Source: Collybia mongolica
Taxonomy: Eukaryota > Basidiomycota > Agaricomycetes > Agaricales > Clitocybaceae
Reading direction: 5' to 3'
DNA: 64,000 nucleotides
Assembly (NCBI GenBank): GCA_013420905.1
Contig: JAAXNY010000005.1
Span: 3,906,001-3,970,000 of the forward strand
Below, in pieces: positions 1 to 11,803 of the stretch; within the stretch, counting starts at the first letter, position 1; every line of letters begins with the position of its first letter. The translations under genes were made by a program, and so were the position numbers. A model generated the notes under the pieces. That model searched no databases. It had not been told where the DNA came from and worked only from the letters and a program-made list of their open reading frames with translations.

Positions 1-198
1 GAGTTAATCCGTGACAATGGCACGAAATCACTCCTCCCCTCTCCTCCTGAATTACCGACATACACAGAAACACTGCAGAGGACGGTAGTACGTCGAGGCT
101 TGGATGTTTTCCTCCGGCAGATGTATCAGGAAACCTATCAAGATAGGTTGCCTGAGCTTTGGCGTATCAACCAAGATCCCATATCTGGGTCCAAATGA
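1..198 (+). CDS. 3' end of an unrecognised protein-coding gene
   Basis: An open frame enters from the left edge in frame 1 and ends with TGA at 196-198, giving 65 C-terminal residues. The tail is charged and aromatic (for example FLRQMYQETYQDRLPELW) and reads like folded protein rather than random sequence. No family was recognised. The gene converges on the Arb1-like gene that ends at 419 on the other strand, leaving about 220 bp for both 3' ends. The reading frame and composition are seen; that it is a real exon is inference. Confidence 0.5.
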   Translation, partial: ELIRDNGTKSLLPSPPELPTYTETLQRTVVRRGLDVFLRQMYQETYQDRLPELWRINQDPISGSK

Positions 199-418
199 TT
201 CTAATGGACATGAAAGAAAATCAAACCATGGATGTTGGAAACGAACGACTATATGGAGGTATGAGGTTCCATCATGTTGACAAGATATACTACAGATATA
301 AACGTACAAATGCGAATACGAAACAGCAAAGCGAGAATAAAGCATAGATGGCGTGAACACAAAAGCACTTGAAGATGATTGACGGGGTATTGAGTGAAGC
401 TCGTAACACACCCAAATT

Positions 419-2765
419 TTAGGTATGATAGCTGGGCAAGACAAGGATTACTTCTTCAACATACCAATACCTCTGTGGGATCTTCTTCGACTTGCTCTTC
501 TTTTTCTTTTTCTTCTGTGCTCCCTCAGCAAAGTCCTGTTCTCTCGCCATCTGAACCCAAGTGGCACCTATCCCCAAACCCACGCTCAAGGCCTCGAGCA
601 CTTTTGGTTCAACCAAGATCGTGATGTCATCCTTCGTCGGGTCGTGTGGTTTGATCCCGTCCACGCCGGCCGCGGAAGTGGTGGTACCTTGTGCATTTGC
701 ATCAATGACAACGTCGTCATTTGGGTTGACCACCGGCCCTCTCGAGCTCTCCAGGATCCTCGGCTTCGATAGGTGTGGCATCTCATCGCCCTCCTTGTCC
801 CACCCCAACCACGGCTCCAGAACCACTTTCGCAAGCTGCCTCTCAAGTTCAATGTCCACCGCATCCGCATCTTCCTCGTCTGTAACTGGTGATTTCTGCA
901 CCGTATTGGGAGGGGGAGGTGGGGCTAACGACTTGACACGTCGCACAGACCACTCCACCACTCCGGTTGTGTGAGTCAGGGGCAAAGCTGTGGGTCCTAA
1001 GAATGCGGTCAGCGTTTGCGCTTTGGATGGGCCCCAGTTCGCGATAACCTCTGCCCATGGATCGGACTCTTCTGTTTTGGATGTGAATGCTGATTTATCT
1101 TCATTCGAGGAACCCCAAGTACCCCAACTGTTGTCGTCGATAGTGTTTATCTCTATACCATCCGCGTTATCTCGGATAGATTCGAGTACGGCCTCCTTCA
1201 TCATGGTATCCTCGTCCATCTTGATAACTTCAACGTTCGCAGCTTTTAATTCCTCCTCGAACTTCTCAACCGCAATTTTCGCAGACTCCGGTGGATCCAA
1301 GGGTTTGTCTGAGTCGTTGTCAAGTCTTGCTTTTTTAGGTTTGGGTTCGTCTGTATTTAAGCTTTTATCAGCCTCGGCCTCCCGATCTTCGGGGTTGTCT
1401 GCAAGTGGCTTGTAACCGTCCGCTTTTGTACCCCAACAGGTTTTGCAAGAGCCATTGAAGTCATCAGGAAGTGAATTCGCGACTTGGGCTGTCAGAGGTA
1501 AATCATTTTGGGCACGATCGACGATCTCCAAACAACGACGAAAAGATCGCTCGTGAACGGATTCCGGAAATACGCGATTGCGAATGAGGAATCGGATGAA
1601 GAAACCCACGAGCCGTGGTATGTTGCTCAAATTTGGTTTATGCCTGTTTGAATAATTCGGGTAAGGATCTGTTGATGAGTCGAAGACAAAAATCCGACCA
1701 GATCAAGCCTTGTTTTCTCATGTACGAAGAAAGGAAAATCTTGATTGAGTCTTCGGGGTCGTTCAAAAAAGTAACAACCTTTTCTTCTTTGTGCGCACGC
1801 TCTTCATCCAAAAGGTCTTTGACCTCGGCGTCGCTACCCACGGGAATAGGATCAACGCCATACATCGCATAAGGTGGTCGAGCACGAGGCCGGGGAACGA
1901 ACTTCCTGGGTTCCCTCTCGACTTCAGCACTAATCACGTTTGTTGTCGTTTCCTGTTCGAGCTCTTCTTCATCGTCGCTCTCAGATTCGTTACCTTGTGG
2001 GGGCTTATCGGTACGATTCCAGATGGGTGTGTTGGAAAGAAGGCCAATGAAAAGACGGAACTATCAGAAATACCAATCAGCTCAACGAATCTTACGGAAA
2101 CGTGCACATTCGACCTGATCCCACATCTGAGTGATGTTTGACGAACTGGGAGGCCAGGTTCGGCCTCTTCGAAAATCTGCCGCTGCTTCATAGAGCCTAT
2201 CGATCGGGGATGTGTGCCTACAGAGCGAATCGTATCAGTTCTACTTTTTCAGGGTATGCTGAGAGTGATGGGAAAGTTGAAGTTCTTTTGATGAGATAAG
2301 ATTATCATCTTAGCGCTTGTTCAAATGTTCAGCTTGAGTTCTCATAACAGCTTTTCCCCCCAGAAAATCCAGAGTGAATAGACTATGGGCTCACGGATTA
2401 TACGACCCAGGCCCTCGAAGGTCTTCCCCCTCCATCCAGGCCTCCCACCATTCTTTCCGAACGCTCGTCACTGAATATGCTTGCTGGGCCGCCTTTCTCT
2501 TGCTCTTTCGCTTCGTCTCAGTTTTGCATTGATCCGTGTCGTGGGGAACGCGCAGTTCGACCGTTGGAATCCCTAACCCATCGCGTTCAACACCGTCGTT
2601 ATCTCCAGTGGCGAAAAGTTGAATTCCACGTTCTTTAAATTGCTTGAATGGGATGATCGTGACGCCTTCTGGAGCGGTCGGGAACGGAGGGAACGTCAAC
2701 CTCTCGTCGTTTGGGGCTATTAAAGGAGGTGGATTGTCTGGTTGGGAGGGATTGTCAGTTGACAT
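419..2765 (-). CDS. arb1-like: Arb1-like Argonaute siRNA chaperone (ARC) complex subunit, 4 exons
   Basis: Four exons join without a frame break: 2765-2395, 2217-2115, 2060-1699 and 1643-419, with introns of 177, 54 and 55 nt, giving about 686 aa. The start is the ATG at 2765-2763 (MSTDNPSQ). The N-terminal exon has a PFPTAPEGVTIIPFKQFK segment. The middle has FRLFIGLLSNTPIWNR and LSSYMRKQGLIW, then IPRLVGFFIRFLIRNRVFPE and LPDDFNGSCKTCWG. The C-terminus has a run of lysines and ends QRYWYVEEVILVLPSYHT. From memory of the family, the LPxDFN segment and the WY..E.....PS end match fungal Arb1 (Pfam Arb1). In fission yeast Arb1 binds Argonaute with duplex siRNA in the RNAi heterochromatin pathway. 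Exon structure is well supported; the first intron is the least certain because it is long. The name rests on motif recall, not a search. Confidence 0.62.
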
Positions 2766-4056
2766 TGAGAAAAAACACGTCAATGTTCTGCGTGAGGAGT
2801 TCTTAGAAGCGCGTCCGCTCTTATTCCTTGTCGCCAGTCGGCACGCTTCGGCACCCCGGCTATCACCGTCCCCCACCAAATCGGGAAATATGAACCCCGG
2901 CCCTGACGCAGACGCATGGTCCCCATTGAAAGTGGTTCCGTAATTTCCACTCGAATTGTTCCATGAACTTTTATGTATTTAACCTTTACCCATCCGCGTT
3001 CGTGGACTTGTCACAGACCCATGTATGCCCATATACCTAGGTGACCTGGGTGTATTTGTGGCCTAAGGCACGGTATCATCCAGTCTAGCCGGTCTTAGCT
3101 TTACAAGTTCTGGCTTGAGGGGGCCTATCTCTCAGCTACTTCCTCTCATACTCATGTTCCAGGGCGACGGGCTTCAGTGGGTCTAACTCAGAGGCCGACT
3201 TATAGAGTTACTTGTCCCCAAATCCCATGACCGAGTTGCGGAGATCCAGCATTCAAACACCCCTTAGGTCTTCATAGGCGGCGCGGGTTTGGCCCTCATG
3301 TCCTTACCTATACAATTAGATATATCTCCCCTACTACCTACCGGCAATATTCCTCGCGGCACCACAAGAAAACCAAGCGGTATTCTCATCAACCCATCCT
3401 AGAAAGTCATCCCGAATCCTCCACCGGGGTAATCCATACCACATACTGTGCAGATATCGGGATCTACCGTCCGGTTTCATTCTACTCTATGTTCGGGAGG
3501 GATAGGGGGGGTGCCGCAATCTCTCACCTGATGGATTGGTAGGTGTGTTGCATTTCTCAAGCCGCACTATTTTCAAAAAACTGATGTGTCGAAATTTAAA
3601 GGTTGCATTCTGCACTTCCTGCACGCCTCACTGCCCGCATTTCTTCTGCGCACCGATGACATCTGAGATCCCAGAAACGCTGATCTATGTAGCGCAATAA
3701 GTATATATCCCGAAGACTGGACAGGATCATTGGAAGACGCTGAATATCTCCGTTAGGTATCTCGAGGAGTGCGGGTCTATCTTTGCTTCTCGCACAACTC
3801 TAACTCACTAGTATATCAGACTACTTGACATTGATGTGCTAAATTCCCAGGTGCTTTGGAAAATAGGAAAGAATCTGGCAGCTTGACGAATGAGCTAGTT
3901 CGACAACGCGGGAAAGGTACACAACACGGCGGGGGTACGAAGGGATTCATAGTACAAGCTCGTTTGGCGAAGGAATGGAGGTATTATATAAAAATAATGG
4001 CTGACGAATATTCACCGCCAGGAAGTTTCTCGTCGCCCTCCTAAGGAAACCCACCC
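2766..4056. other. Intergenic, nothing recognised
   Basis: About 1.3 kb upstream of the Arb1-like gene has no convincing coding frame. The first few hundred bases should hold that gene's promoter, but no clear TATA element was identified. A 62-codon frame at 3856-4044 has no recognisable motif and is not called. Confidence 0.5.
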
Positions 4057-4410
4057 GCAATAAGATAGCGGCAGTCAGGAACCGACCCCCCTTATATAAG
4101 CAACAACGACGACCATGAAGGCTTCACAACACAAAGTCTTGAGGCTATTCTGGATGCTAGGGAGGGTTGTTTTGATGTATGTGAACAGGTCCCTGAAGTC
4201 AGAATGAGAATATTCATTATATATTTTGAATAGTAAAGATTTTTTTTATCCCTTTTCCTTTTATTTCCCAAATGTGTTTTTGTGTCGATCTGAGCGTTTT
4301 ATAAATTTACGTCCTCTCTGATTTGGCCGCTTAGTAACACAGTCACGTGATGTCTCCGCCGAAGGAAAGTGTCCGAAAACCAACCAAAAAAACCAAAATT
4401 TCCGAGCCCG

Positions 4411-4722
4411 ATGCCAAGGAAAAGCCGTGCAGACCGTGCTAGAGTTGCAAACTTGGAAAAGGCTAAGAGGAAACTCCACCATCCGACTATTGAAGAGGTC
4501 GAGGATGAGGATATTACCCTCTGTGCACCTGAATCACCTGCACCCTTTGGCCCACCTGATCCCAGGAGTCTGCGACAGGACGAAGCTAGTGACCCTGAGC
4601 TTCTTGTGGGGAGGGGCAATGATTACCTACTCCGCGTTCATAATACAAGTAAACAAATGACAAATTTGGAGAGATTTTGTGACCCACCGAAATTTTATGC
4701 TTTTGGGAGAACATCCTCATGA
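4411..4722 (+). pseudogene. N-terminal fragment of a transposon-borne protein
   Basis: The frame from the ATG at 4411 reads MPRKSRADRARV and continues into a basic helix and an acidic stretch (EEVEDEDI). I have the impression that similar N-termini occur in DNA-transposon proteins of basidiomycetes, but no named domain can be assigned. The frame ends at 4722 after 103 codons, far short of a transposase. It lies wholly inside the 1.57-kb inverted-repeat element, so it is best read as a captured or truncated gene end. Confidence 0.35.
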
Positions 4723-5051
4723 GATAAAACATGTCAAACTAGTGGAAATCAAAGGGCAGTATATGTAAAGAGCTCCCATCTTGTTTTGAGCTCCATAGAG
4801 CAGTGCATTAATGAGAATTAAATTATTTTCCATGAGGGTATAGTTTCGAGCTGAGTTTCAAATAACATGTTTCCATATTCGGCTCACTTCTGATTAGATT
4901 TGGTGTGTAATTTAGTGACTTGACGCGTCTCGGCTATCTAAATTTCAGACCACAGGCGAGGTAACAGACAACAGTGCGCCATCGCTGACATCTTCCTTGG
5001 TCACAATATGGCTTAACTTCCTTGATCAATCCTACATGAATTTTCAGGGGC

Positions 5052-5178
5052 AAGAGGGTCTTTGTGGTGGATTTTTTGAATTTACTTTTTTCTGCTTCAC
5101 AGGTCTGAAAAACATATGTAATTTTGATGAATCTTGAAAAATATGAGGGAATCCAAAAATCCGCCACAAAGACCCTCT
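5052..5178. repeat. Internal inverted repeat (24-bp stem, about 75-nt loop)
   Basis: The sequence agagggtctttgtggtggat at about 5053 is mirrored by its reverse complement at about 5155-5178 with one mismatch. The stem lies inside the 1.57-kb element and could fold in a transcript. Confidence 0.6.
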
Positions 5179-5696
5179 CCGAGCTGATATTTTGAGCAAC
5201 TTTTGTCATTAGACCAATCCATTATCTTCAGTTTCTGAGCCACCAGTGATGTGGGTCATCAAATGGCACTTTTCCAGGCCGGACAAATAACTATAAACAA
5301 ATAAAAAATAACCGGCAATTGCCCCTCCCCACTTCTTGACATCATTGCCACCCTCCGGGGAGCAGCTATGGTTGATGATGAGGATGATACCACGGACATC
5401 GTACTCTACCTGCAAACATTCTGGCTGAAGTAAAAAAGTCTATTCTACCCTCTACATAGTCCATTATAATACCTAATTGTGTTTGCTTCCCAAAAAAAAT
5501 TGTCGATTGCCGCCCTTCTGCATCTCGAACTCATTTTCTTTTTTTTCGACCCTCCATTTGGCCACTACCCCTAACCCTAATATGATTACATAAGGGGGTC
5601 GGTTCCTGACTGCCGCTATCTTATGCAATCCTTGTACTTAACATAAAACTACCCCCTCTGCCTCGTTGAACACTGCCATAAAAGACATCGTGAGAG

Positions 5697-5701
5697 AAAA
5701 A
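5697..5701 (-). terminator. Pol III oligo-T terminator of tRNA-Thr
   Basis: Five T on the minus strand start immediately after the discriminator base of the tRNA, the normal RNA polymerase III stop. Confidence 0.8.
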
Positions 5702-5785
5702 TTCCCTCTAGCCGACTTGAACGACTGACCTCGTCATTGATAGCAGGATACTAGTGACGCGCTCTACCAGCTGAGCTAAGAGGGA
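5702..5785 (-). tRNA. tRNA-Thr(AGT) with an 11-nt intron
   Basis: Read on the minus strand, the acceptor stem is TCCCTCT/AGAGGGA (7 bp) with discriminator A. The D-arm starts TAGCTCAGCTGGTAGAGC. The anticodon stem is CGTCA/TGACG around an 18-nt loop starting CTAGTA. Removing 11 nt after position 37 leaves a normal 7-nt loop with anticodon AGT (Thr). The T-arm is AGTCG TTCAAGT CGGCT with the canonical TTCAAGT loop. Total without intron is 73 nt. A run of five T follows directly. Confidence 0.93.
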
Positions 5786-5788
5786 CTT

Positions 5789-6142
5789 ATGAGCGCTGAT
5801 CCGGATACATTGTTAATTCCGACGAGCGGGAAAAGCCGCAAGTTGATAATGTGGTGGGTCACCATAGGTACTATAGTCCTAACAATTTCTTCGATGGTTA
5901 CAGAGAAAATACAGAGAAAAACAGATGCGGCGACCTTGAGGGAAGAGAGGTTTGGAATGTATACGAAATTGATCGGTGGTAATAGTTATCTGTGCCATGG
6001 CCTATCTTTGCTGCACCATCCCCCCTCGGCGGGTGGATGGAAGACAACACGTGGCGCAAACAGTGATCCGGAGGTGATTCATCTTGTCAAGATAAAGGGG
6101 TATTATTATACGGGGGCTACAGGAAGTCATGGTATATCATGA
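5789..6142 (+). CDS. Small open frame, doubtful
   Basis: A 117-codon frame from ATG at 5788-5790 has one hydrophobic stretch near its N-terminus (MWWVTIGTIVLTIS), which could be a membrane segment. It begins only a few bases from the 5' end of the tRNA gene on the other strand. No family was recognised and the rest of the frame is not protein-like. It may be chance. Confidence 0.15.
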   Translation: MSADPDTLLIPTSGKSRKLIMWWVTIGTIVLTISSMVTEKIQRKTDAATLREERFGMYTKLIGGNSYLCHGLSLLHHPPSAGGWKTTRGANSDPEVIHLVKIKGYYYTGATGSHGIS

Positions 6143-6590
6143 TACTACCCCTAGACGGCTGGGTGTCATTTGCGCACGTCTTCCTTCAGAATTGAGGTCG
6201 AATTCGAGAGGCCCCAGACAGTAGCTTGTTGTACATAATTATAATGGTCATTTGGTCCATGGGAGGATTAGGGAAGCACGGGTTCTGTGTCGGGTTGGGG
6301 CCGGTGGTCCACGTTGTAGTATCAAGGCATTCTATGATGGGAAAAACACCTGTTTTTCGTGCACATCGATGGAGTCCAGAGAGATCAGAACAGATTAGCG
6401 GCAGAATAGGGCGAAAACGCGTCGAAACGCGTTTCATTGTGGGGGCGGGAGCAAGGAGGGGAGCACGTGTCAACAATGTGACGAACGCGTGTTGGCGTGG
6501 GAAGGTGAAATAAGAGGCGACATTGGGCGGCGAAGCGAGAGTCATTATTTTCCACAGCATCCACTCCGTTCAACATTTGAAATCGCAGAG

Positions 6591-8041
6591 ATGGTCTTTG
6601 GTCTCTTCTCTCGAAAGCAACAGCCAGCACAACCACCAACGACAGAACAGTCTAACGAGCTCCAACCCGCAGCACAGCTGCGCACACCTTCACCCTCTGT
6701 CGATTCTGCTTCGATCGGCAAACAGCATTCACCATCTCATGGCCCACCACTCACCCCATCACCACCCCCAGACTCAAACTCAACGCCCGGAGAAACAGTT
6801 CAAGCTGATTTGCACTCTCTGATCCTCTCAATTCCACCCCAGACACTCCACACTTACGCAGTCAAACATCTCGCACCACCCAATCAGCCCGACACAGAAA
6901 CACTCGTACACCTTACTACCTTCTTCCGAGAGCTAGCGCCTCCACCGCGCCTCCACTGTGTGCGGTGCCATAAATCTTTCTTTGACGTCGAAAATACCGA
7001 CAGAAGCTGCCTCGTGCCCCACGATGACGACAGTGCCGAGGTAGAGCGTGTAGGCGTAGCCTCAAAGGCTAAGAGCGCGGGGACATATGAAACCCTATGG
7101 GGATGCTGTGGCCGCACCGTCGAAGGAGACGGCGACATGGGCCCGCCCGATGGATGGTGCTACGAGGGCAAACATACTGTACGTCGCCTATGTTTCACTT
7201 TATAATTCTTATCTGATCGTCCCTATAGACGGACATCAAGCGTGCAAGATTTCGTGCGGACTCGACTCCTCAAGATGATAAGCTCACTTCATGTGAACGA
7301 CTACGGTGCCACGGCCCCGCCCGCTCCACGCATGCTCACCGGAAACGCGGGCGGCCTCTTGTCGACCAAGGCGAAGACGAAGGTGAAGAATCGTCAACAT
7401 CTGCCTCCGCACCCTCAGTCTCTGCATCCCCCCGGTCCTCGAGCGGCCGGCGTCCAAATAAGAAACTCCGGACACAGGCACAGCCTGCCAAAGAAGAGTC
7501 AGAAGAGTCAGAAGAAGAGCACGACGAGGCTAAGATGGATGTCGACGAAGCACCCCAAGCCTCCCCACCTGCTGCTCCTTCATCCCCTCCCAAATCCAAA
7601 CGCAAGTCGCGTTCGACGAAACACAAAACACAGGCTTCTTTCAGCACTCCGAAAACCAGCAGCCCCCTCGTCCTCGCCCCACCCTTCGTCTCCAACTCCG
7701 CCTCCCCCGAACCTCCCATTCAAGCTCAGGTCATCGTCAGCACCAAGCCGAAGCCCCATTCGCATCTGAAACCAAAGTCCAGCAAGGCATCGCTGAAACC
7801 AAAATCCAGCGTCGCTTCTCTGAAACTCAAGTCTGCCGCAGCCTCGACGGCGAAGCCCGAGTCGAGCACGCAGAAGTCGACGACGGAGCCCTCGTCGCCG
7901 AGGAAGAGTCTTCGCCACGCATCGCCTGCGAAGGCGACGCCACCGAAACCAAAGCCTCGTACCCGGACGAAGGGCAAAGACCTAGTGGAAGTTGTGGACT
8001 CGAGCATCGATGGGGAGCGTGTCGTCGCTCCCCGCAAGTAG
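6591..8041 (+). CDS. Cys/His-motif protein with Ser/Pro/Lys-rich tail, 2 exons
   Basis: The ATG at 6591 opens a 196-codon exon. The intron is 7179-7228 (50 nt, GTACGT..CTATAG) and falls exactly between codons. Exon 2 runs to TAG at 8039-8041, total about 466 aa. Residues 1-70 are Pro/Ser/Gln-rich. A compact Cys/His region follows (CVRCHKSFF, then SCLVPHD, WGCCGR, a GWCYEGKHT segment after the acidic insert, and later CERLRCH), which looks like a zinc-binding fold that uses residues from both exons. The C-terminal 200 residues are low complexity with repeated KPKSS/LKPKSS units and basic patches, resembling a disordered DNA- or chromatin-binding tail. No named family is claimed. The join is supported by the second exon continuing the Cys/His pattern. 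Confidence 0.8.
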
Positions 8042-9737
8042 GTTTCGTCGCGTCCCACCCGAACGTGCGCATTTATCATGCTGCATTTAAATGGGGTGCA
8101 TACACCCCATTTTTCTTGGTTTTCCCAGTTTTTCGTCTTTTCATCTGTGATTGAAACGCCGTCTTATCTATTCGATATCTACTCATCTATCTTATCGCGG
8201 GCAGTAGTCTCTTCCCAGTATTTTTTTTCTATCTCTCCCTCTCTTGGTCCCTCACACACTCACAACACACGCTCCCTCACATTCGTCTCCCGTCTCATCT
8301 TTGCCAAAGCATATATACATCCACACACTCCCTCACCTTCCCATATTTCGTGCCCACTCTGCGTGCACGTCACTCGTTCATCACTCACACCACCAGCCAG
8401 TCCTTCGATCTGAAAGCAGTACTCCAGAGCCTGTCTTATACTACATTTCCATCGTATAACTGTACATATATTACAATTTAACGCCGTGTGGCTTGCATGA
8501 CTGTATGTCTTTTGCCGGATTTCGGAGTGTCGCGCTTGAGGCTCGGTGTCTCCTGTGGGTTTTCGTCGAGGCTGGTATGACCGCGGGTCTGAGGTTATCG
8601 TTTGATGGGATTGCGGCTCGTTCACGAATGGGGATGGGTTTACATGGGGGTCGTCAACTTAGGATTTTTCTGGGAAACTCGGTTCTGGAGATTGTATATC
8701 GACGATATCGATCACCATCCATCACTTTAGAGAATGACTTTCTTAATTAGCAAAGTGCTCGGCTAATTTTTGGCGGGCTATTTTCATTGGCAGTGTCAAT
8801 GTTGGCATCCCGACCTGCCTTAACCCATAGCTTTTCGTGGAAGCCAAAATCTATGGGTTATCAAGGGTTATGGGTTGTCCCAGGGGTCGTTGTAGGGTCC
8901 TCTCTGAGGCTTGTAAAGTGCTAACATAATGTATTTATGTATATATCTATAATTACTTGATATCTAGGTGGCTCGAAATGCAAAAAAATTGGTCAGAGCT
9001 GTAGATCAAAGAGAATTGGAGGTGTCTAGGCATGTTTGGCAACCGAGGCCTGCCAGAATGACCTCCAACTTGCATGCGAAGGGTTCATCAGGGTTGGCAA
9101 CAACTGCATCCTTGTCAACAAAATTGGCATTGTTGTCCAACCAATGCTCACCTTCAGAAATGTGTTCCCTGTTGAATAGATGGGCAGAGAGAGTATCTTT
9201 ACATGTCTTTATTGTTTCCTTCAGTCAAGCAAGGCCTGCCTTGAGCACATTTAGCAGTTTCTTCCCCATTGTAGGGTATGTTGAACTAGGAAAACTGTTA
9301 CTGTCCTTATCCCAATTTGTGGCAATGTATTTCAAATTATGTTATGTATGGATACTAAACTAAAACTCCACAAGATTGTCTTCCAGTGGCCTCAGTTTTA
9401 GGTAAAGTCTAGGTTATGACCCTCCTCTGGGCCTATGGGTTATGAACATCAGGGAAACTACACATACTTGGGCTGTGGGCTTTTGGGGCTTTGGCTTTAC
9501 ATATGTACTTGGGCTTGGGCTTTGAGAACTTTGTCTTTATTGATGGGCTTGGGCTTTGACTTTTTGGAATTTGTCTTTATAATATTTGATTTTGAAGCTT
9601 TTCCTTGGGCTTTTGACACTTCTGCTTTTTGGTAAGGCCTTGTTACCCTTTAGTTTTATGACAGACTTGATGAACTTTAGAATATGGCCAACAATTTCTA
9701 CTACTAGTGTTGTACTGGGAATACTACAGTAGTAATA
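8042..9737. other. 3' flank of the Cys/His gene, then anonymous A/T-rich sequence
   Basis: 8042-8480 is pyrimidine-rich and probably holds the 3' UTR. Around 8811-8875 a small inverted repeat (aacccatag / ctatgggtt) is visible. 9425-9640 is low-complexity with many gggctt units. No gene is seen. This is the transition from gene island to repeat nest. Confidence 0.5.
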
Positions 9738-11023
9738 TCAAAAGGCTATCTCATGGGCATGGTGATCACCATATTTACTAACATAGAAAAGATAGAATGC
9801 ACCAAGAGAATCAATGTGTGAAACAGTCCTTGAAAGAAAATGTTCACCTGCTACACCAATCAGGTGAGCACTATGTAGGATTGTATCAATATGTACCACA
9901 GATACAATACAATGTCCATGAGCATCTTTGTCTGGCTGTACATGCCATAGCCCAGTATCTTCACATGGAGCATCACCATATGTTGCAAACAACTGTACCA
10001 GTGCACATGGGTATTCTTTGCCTTCAAAATTGAAAGAAAAGAAAAGCTGCACCTAAGCAGCATGAAGTCTACAGAAGCCAGGTGCATCAGGGTCCTTATT
10101 GATGAAGACACAGTCATAATGGCCTGGACCTTTCTTCCAAGTTGGTGTGGCCTGGATATGTTCACAATGCATTCCTCCAATCCCAGACAAGTCACTTGGA
10201 GCAAAGTAAGTTGAGATGGCAGAGTGGAAGACATTAACTTGAAGTGAGCTTAAGATCCTTGGGCACTGAATAAGTGGAACATCCATGCCAAAGTCCTCAG
10301 ACTAAGGATGAAGTTAATCATAAAAGAATCAGCAGATATATTCAGGGAGTTTTGGGATCTTGAGAAAGTTTGCAAGTTCATGGAGTGCTCAGGAGTAACT
10401 GCGTGCTATACATGATATATATGAGTTAGGACTGATTAACTGACACTGTTATGATACATACCTGCCTGTCTTGTAAGTTTTACATCCCCTAAAGAGGTAA
10501 TGCCCTCCACATCACTGGAATCAGGAGGGTCTGGGGTGTGTGGAGTAGAATGGGACAGTGATCCTGAAAGCATCCCACAAGCTTCAAAATCAATGTAGGT
10601 AGTAGCAAGCTTGTCCAAGCTTTGGTTTGTCAAGAGCATCTGTCCAAGTAGTTCATTATGGCTAGAACAATGCCAGGGCTCCTTAACAGCTTTGATATGC
10701 TTAGACTCGGTTTTTGATGAACACAGACCATTTGGTGCTCCAATTGTTGAATAAAATAGTGGTAATGAATGAGAGAGTGTTGCTGTGGTAGTGAAAAGTC
10801 AAGGCAGATACCAGTATCAATGAAAATTTGTTGCTCTTGGTGAAAACATTCCACAGCAGCATCAATCTGTTCCAAGACATCCTCATTGATTGTTGAACAG
10901 CAAACAAGATAACAAAACTCCAAAAATGCACTAATTGCATGGACCATTTGAGGGGGGACATGGCCAGCAATAGCAGGCAGGTACACCTTGAATAATCTCT
11001 CTGAAAAAGCTCTTAATAATGGT
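9738..11023 (-). pseudogene. Plavaka-type (CMC) transposase, C-terminal half
   Basis: Read leftward from 11023, successive frames give KVYLPAIAGHVPP, a segment with FSLPQQHSLIHYHYFIQQ, then MLLTNQSLDKLA. These are followed by VFHSAISTYFAPSDLSGIGG with YDCVFINKDPDAPGF, and LFFSFNFEGKEYPCALVQL with VVHIDTILHSAHLIGV. The order matches my memory of the C-terminal half of basidiomycete Plavaka transposases. Coding is split over several frames with spacers that fit introns plus decay. It continues the fragment at 14932-15700; the two are separated by the M1 insertion, which sits in a 51-nt intron between codons for ALMK and VYLPA. Confidence 0.8.
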
Positions 11024-11057
11024 GTGATTGTAGAGGTCTTTACACTAAGCCACATAA

Positions 11058-11215
11058 CCCGTGTGGACTCCGCACAGACTCATTTGGCAGGACACTCAGC
11101 CAAATGACAATCCGCATCTGTGCCAAGTCTGCATCAATCCATGTAATTTCACATGGACACACGGACAAGCATGGATGGACAGCTTGCAGAGTGCATGCAG
11201 CCAGTCAATTACTAA
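11058..11215. repeat. Subterminal degenerate array of GGACTC-type units in M1
   Basis: Degenerate units such as gtggactccgcacagactc recur with about 11-bp spacing just inside the M1 end. A related, clearer array is at 18050-18170 in M3. Confidence 0.55.
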
Positions 11216-11383
11216 TCAGATTACTAATATAAATTTTATTTACACAAATTATATATACTATTTGCTATTAATAACATAACATAACGGCGCTGAAAAACTT
11301 GCATCCAACTAGGTTTGAACACGTACAGGCACAAACATTACATAATATGTTTGGCATTCATAACCATTGGGCAAAGGATAGAA

Positions 11384-11803
11384 ATGGATGTGGAACGAGG
11401 GGACGACGAGGAAAGGGTGCCCCGAGGGGCAGAACCAGGTGAGTCATACACTGCCGCTCACCCACACACTCACCACGCAGCGTGTCCCCCCCCCCCCCCC
11501 CCACTTCAGGAACTGGAGATGAAGGATACGGCTGCCAACAGCAACAGTGAGGAAGGTGGCAATGACAACAACAACAACAACGATGAAGACAGCAACATCA
11601 ACAGCAGCAACAGTGCCGATGAGGCCTGTGGCAACAACAGCAACAGCAGCAGCAGCGGCAGCACCAACAACAGCGCGACAACAACGACAACTACAACAAA
11701 GACAACAACGACCACCACAAAGACAATGACAATGACAACGACTAAGGACAACAACAACAACAGGGACAACAACAAGAAAAGCGGCCAGTGCTGCCACCAC
11801 TGA
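11384..11803 (+). CDS. Low-complexity Asn/Ser/Thr-rich frame of M1
   Basis: From MDVERGDDEERVPRGAEPGE the frame runs through a His/Pro segment into long Asn, Ser and Thr runs encoded by AAC/AGC/ACA repeats. The M3 copy on the minus strand (18219-18842) keeps the same frame although the homopolymer lengths differ. That suggests some coding constraint but could also be chance in triplet repeats. No domain is recognised. Confidence 0.3.
   Translation: MDVERGDDEERVPRGAEPGESYTAAHPHTHHAACPPPPPPLQELEMKDTAANSNSEEGGNDNNNNNDEDSNINSSNSADEACGNNSNSSSSGSTNNSATTTTTTTKTTTTTTKTMTMTTTKDNNNNRDNNKKSGQCCHH

Larger units (their letters stand above)
4060..5624. mobile_element. 1.57-kb DNA transposon or MITE-like element with 35-bp terminal inverted repeats
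   Basis: The left end at 4060-4095 starts ATAAGATAGCGGCAGTCAGG and continues into AACCGACCCCC. The right end at 5590-5624 is its reverse complement except for one C in a C run. The trinucleotide GCA flanks both ends (4057-4059 and 5625-5627), so a 3-bp target duplication is likely. The interior holds a short coding remnant at 4411-4722 and an internal hairpin. A 3-bp duplication would fit PIF/Harbinger or CACTA-like elements, but no transposase is present, so the class is open. It is probably non-autonomous. Confidence 0.75.

Noticed and set aside
5569..5580. Two CCCTAA units resembling telomere repeat
   Set aside because: Only two units, inside an inverted-repeat element; too short to mark a telomere.
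8811..8875. Inverted repeat aacccatag / ctatgggtt as a terminator
   Set aside because: Eukaryotic context; too short and unlinked to a gene end.
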